64,000 nucleotides of DNA. Source: Saprospiraceae bacterium (lineage in GTDB: Bacteria; Bacteroidota; Bacteroidia; Chitinophagales; Saprospiraceae). The DNA lies in NCBI GenBank assembly GCA_021299835.1, contig JAJTER010000001.1, positions 1-64,000 of the forward strand. Reading direction: 5' to 3'. The notes beneath the pieces were generated by a model that made no database searches, was not told where the DNA came from, and saw nothing but the letters and a program-made list of their open reading frames with translations. Numbering within the stretch: the stretch's first letter is position 1; every line of letters begins with the position of its first letter. Shown piece after piece: positions 61,628-64,000 of this stretch. Made by a program: the position numbers and the translations under genes.

Positions 61628-61676
61628 TTAGTAATTATGTCCGAATTTTAAAGGAGTTTTTCGTTTCCCTAAGTGA

Positions 61677-61688
61677 TTTATCTGACAT
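61677..61688 (+). repeat. Direct repeat TTTATCTGACAT (copy 1) before lon
   Basis: A 12-base sequence repeated exactly at 61752-61763. The two copies flank the sigma-54-like element and the stem-loop in the parE-lon intergenic region. Confidence 0.6.
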
Positions 61689-61696
61689 CTTCGCAA

Positions 61697-61711
61697 TGGC
61701 ATAAATATTGC
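61697..61711 (+). promoter_or_regulatory. Sigma-54-like promoter TGGCAT-N5-TTGC before lon
   Basis: TGGCATAAATATTGC keeps the invariant GG and GC of -24/-12 promoters with exactly 10 bases between them. The predicted start would be near 61723. The same bases also form the dyad TGGCA-N7-TGCCA (61697-61713), so an operator is an alternative reading. Confidence 0.45.
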
Positions 61712-61721
61712 CAATGTATTC

Positions 61722-61755
61722 ACCCCAATACAAAAGAATGCCTTTGGGGTTTTTA
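61722..61755 (+). terminator. Stem-loop with T-run between parE and lon (terminator or leader attenuator)
   Basis: ACCCCAA (61722-61728) pairs with TTGGGGT (61744-61750) around a 15-base loop, followed by TTTTA. It could end parE transcripts. If the sigma-54-like promoter is real, it would instead be the first structure of the lon mRNA. Confidence 0.6.
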
Positions 61756-61770
61756 TCTGACATATTGTCA
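61752..61770 (+). repeat. Direct repeat TTTATCTGACAT (copy 2) merged with a TGACA-TAT-TGTCA dyad
   Basis: Second copy of the 12-mer (61752-61763). Its TGACA is the left arm of TGACA-N3-TGTCA (61758-61770), 27-39 bases before the lon ATG. It is a candidate regulator site for lon. Confidence 0.5.
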
Positions 61771-61796
61771 TATTGATTTATTTATTAAATAATACC

Positions 61797-64000
61797 ATGT
61801 TCGAAACATTTTTTGGAAATCAGGAAAACGATGATGATACTGAATTCATGCCTATAATTCCCATGGAAGACGATGGCTCTATGGGGAAGATGGGTAAAAT
61901 TCCTGGACACATGCCAATCTTAGCACTCAAAAATACCGTGCTTTACCCTGGCGTTATCATTCCAATAACCGTTGGTAGAGATAAATCAATCAAATCAATT
62001 AAAAAGGCATTTGATACCAGTAGCAGGGCTATCGGTGTACTCTCTCAACGAGATATTCAAAAAGAAGATCCAGGAAAAGCAGACTTATACGAAATTGGTA
62101 CTGTTGCTAAAATAATGAAGTTGCTTCGTATGCCCGACGGAACGACCACAGCTATTTTAAGAGGTCAGAAAAGATTTAGATTAGATGAACTTACGAAGCA
62201 AAAGCCTTATTTAGAGGGATCTGTTTCGCTCCTCGAGGAGCAGAAAAGAAGCGGAGGTCTTGAGTTTACAGCGCTCATTTCTACTATTATGGATATGGCG
62301 AAAAAGATTATTGAGCTTTCCCCAAATATTCCTTCCGAGGCTATCGCTATGTTAAAAAGTATTGAGGATAATACCTTTTTACTCAATTTTATTGCCTCTA
62401 ATTTAAATTCAACTATAGAGGTTAAACAGCTTATCCTGGAAACGGATGATCAGGCAGGTAAGGCTGAGCTTATCCTTGGGGAAATTTCCAGGCAGTTACA
62501 ATTGCTCGAATTTAAAGACCAAATCGAAAATAAAGTTCGCGTCGATATAGATAAACAACAAAGAGATTATTTCTTGAATCAACAATTGAAAACGATTCAG
62601 GATGAGCTGGGGCAAAATCCACAAGAAGAGGAAATAACAAGAATTTCTGCCAAAGCGGAAAATATTAAATGGTCTGAAAAAACAGCTAAGCATTTTCAAA
62701 AAGAATTGGTCAGACTGAAAAGAATTAATCCGCATTCGCCAGATTATAGTATGCAGATTACTTACCTCGATTTGCTTACTGAACTGCCTTGGGATAAAAC
62801 ATCCGCAGATATTTTCGACTTGAATAAAGTAAAAAAGACGCTGGATGCAGATCATTTCGGTCTCGAAAAGGTCAAGGAACGTATTATAGAACACCTTGCT
62901 GTTCTAAAACTAAAGGGTGATATGAAAGCACCTATCATCTGTTTGGTTGGCCCTCCAGGTGTTGGTAAAACCTCTCTTGGAAAGTCTGTCGCCAAAGCAT
63001 TAGGTAGAAATTTCATTCGCATGTCATTAGGTGGTATTTCTGATGAAAGTGAAATAAGAGGACATAGAAAAACCTATATCGGTGCTATGCCGGGTAGAAT
63101 TATTCAATCGCTGAGACGTAGCGGTACCAATAACCCAGTGTTTATCTTAGACGAAATCGATAAAATTAACAGGGATTTTAGAGGGGACCCTTCTTCAGCT
63201 CTCCTGGAAGTGCTTGATCCTGAACAAAATAGTACTTTTCAAGATAATTACCTGGAACTTGAATTCGATTTGTCAAAAGTACTTTTTATAGCCACAGCAA
63301 ACTCTCTGAGTACTATTCAGCCTGCGCTATTGGATAGAATGGAAATCATAGAAATAAGTGGTTATTCCGTAGAGGAGAAAATGGAAATTGCCAAAAAATA
63401 CCTCATTCCTGAACAATTGGAAGCACATGGTCTTCAAAAGAAACATATTAAATGGAAACCAGCGGTTCTTGAGTTTATTATACAACATTATACCCAGGAA
63501 TCTGGTGTTAGAAATCTGAGTCGTCAGATAGCTTCTGTGATGAGAACCATCGCAAAATGGGTGGCAGGTGAAGAGGAATATCAACCTGAATTGACCAACC
63601 TTATGGTAAATAAGTTCTTGGGCCCCACAATTTATAGTCCGGATCAATATACCGAGAATAAAACCCCCGGGGTTGCTATTGGTTTGGCATGGACTCAAAT
63701 GGGTGGTGCTATTCTTTTTGTGGAATCTTGTCTGACAAAAGGAAATGGTAAACTTATCATGACCGGAAATTTAGGCGATGTGATGAAAGAGTCGGCTACC
63801 ACCGCCTTGAGCTTCGTTAAAGCTCATGCGGAAGAACTGAACATAGATATGGAGTTATTGGAAAAAAGAGATATCCATTTGCACATGCCTGAAGGAGCCA
63901 TTCCTAAAGACGGTCCATCTGCAGGTATAACCATGCTTTCAGCCATTACTTCAATCTATACCGGAAGAAAAGTATTACCTTTTCTCGCTATGACAGGTGA
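61797..64000 (+). CDS. lon: ATP-dependent protease Lon (3' partial)
   Basis: AAA+ serine protease degrading misfolded and regulatory proteins. The frame runs from ATG 61797 to the window edge without a stop (about 734 residues). The N-terminal Met-rich acidic stretch (about 1-35) precedes the LON substrate domain ([19 protein letters not shown]). A coiled region with [16 protein letters not shown] follows. The ATPase has Walker [10 protein letters not shown], Walker [11 protein letters not shown], sensor 1 ATANS and sensor 2 GVRNLSRQ. The protease domain reaches the catalytic serine in PKDGPSAG. The catalytic lysine and the end lie outside the window. The upstream region holds a sigma-54-like promoter, a stem-loop and repeats. 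Confidence 0.97.
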   Translation, partial: MFETFFGNQENDDDTEFMPIIPMEDDGSMGKMGKIPGHMPILALKNTVLYPGVIIPITVGRDKSIKSIKKAFDTSSRAIGVLSQRDIQKEDPGKADLYEIGTVAKIMKLLRMPDGTTTAILRGQKRFRLDELTKQKPYLEGSVSLLEEQKRSGGLEFTALISTIMDMAKKIIELSPNIPSEAIAMLKSIEDNTFLLNFIASNLNSTIEVKQLILETDDQAGKAELILGEISRQLQLLEFKDQIENKVRVDIDKQQRDYFLNQQLKTIQDELGQNPQEEEITRISAKAENIKWSEKTAKHFQKELVRLKRINPHSPDYSMQITYLDLLTELPWDKTSADIFDLNKVKKTLDADHFGLEKVKERIIEHLAVLKLKGDMKAPIICLVGPPGVGKTSLGKSVAKALGRNFIRMSLGGISDESEIRGHRKTYIGAMPGRIIQSLRRSGTNNPVFILDEIDKINRDFRGDPSSALLEVLDPEQNSTFQDNYLELEFDLSKVLFIATANSLSTIQPALLDRMEIIEISGYSVEEKMEIAKKYLIPEQLEAHGLQKKHIKWKPAVLEFIIQHYTQESGVRNLSRQIASVMRTIAKWVAGEEEYQPELTNLMVNKFLGPTIYSPDQYTENKTPGVAIGLAWTQMGGAILFVESCLTKGNGKLIMTGNLGDVMKESATTALSFVKAHAEELNIDMELLEKRDIHLHMPEGAIPKDGPSAGITMLSAITSIYTGRKVLPFLAMTG

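Noticed and set aside
61722..61796. ROSE-type or fourU RNA thermometer before lon
   Set aside because: The hairpin does not mask the start region at 61785-61797, and no UUUU-AGGA pairing near the start codon was seen.
1..64000. CRISPR arrays, prophage, insertion sequences, restriction or toxin-antitoxin systems
   Set aside because: No regularly spaced repeats, transposase or integrase motifs, terminal inverted repeats with target duplications, or defence-type genes were found. The content is mainly core metabolism and envelope genes.

Overview
The window is a compact, AT-rich, housekeeping-dominated stretch of a Bacteroidota chromosome. It is probably from the Saprospiria/Chitinophagia side of the phylum, but that rank is an inference from gene style only. 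Phylum evidence: a type IX secretion (T9SS) protein of the PorZ type, a secreted protein with a T9SS C-terminal sorting domain, BshA, an RprX/RprY-like two-component pair, a DUF4271-hemD pair, a long LspA, DUF5723 and DUF2807 proteins, and repeated TAnnTTTG boxes (the phylum's -7 promoter element) upstream of genes with weak Shine-Dalgarno sequences. No rRNA, tRNA, CRISPR array, prophage or insertion sequence was seen, and no gene-free stretch exceeds 300 bases.

Layout. 1-8.4 kb: the end of a sterol-desaturase-family membrane enzyme, then a minus-strand cell-shape operon mreB-mreC-mreD-mrdA(PBP2)-capA-folA, and an M16 peptidase homologue lacking its zinc motif. 8.5-13 kb: dnaN, a lipoprotein, nadD and porZ, which is split by a frameshift. 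13-25 kb: bshA and a 942-residue T9SS cargo protein; divergently a MerR/B12-type regulator and an acyl-CoA ligase; then ppiD with a previously unmarked 40-codon membrane-protein gene behind it, and the two-component pair. 24.5-36 kb: DUF4271-hemD-Nudix-ald, glyS, a DUF2807 protein, an MBL hydrolase, a 1130-residue propeller/beta-barrel protein and a flippase-like membrane protein. 35.8-41.8 kb: an orphan YehP-like VWA protein, a DUF5723/lipoprotein pair, prfA and tsaB. 42-43.3 kb: three tandem paralogous ArsR-type winged-helix genes. 43.3-51.5 kb: lspA-pdxA, a vanadium-haloperoxidase-like lipoprotein, lpxH, an SDR, uvrC and gmhA. 51.6-58.3 kb: glycosyltransferase-hddA-symporter (heptose/glycan), facing a minus-strand operon of LD-carboxypeptidase, dipeptide epimerase and an AONS-like PLP enzyme. 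58.4-64 kb: a glycosyltransferase, parE and lon, which runs off the end.

Themes. Envelope construction dominates (MreBCD/PBP2, LpxH, LspA, GmhA/HddA, LD-carboxypeptidase/epimerase, PpiD, T9SS). The most system-like unexplained items are the three-gene ArsR-like cluster with a repeated upstream 13-mer and a long intergenic hairpin, the small membrane protein gene behind ppiD, the orphan VWA protein, and the layered control region before lon. Gene packing is extreme: six tail-to-tail pairs overlap, four of them at palindromic stop-codon sequences.
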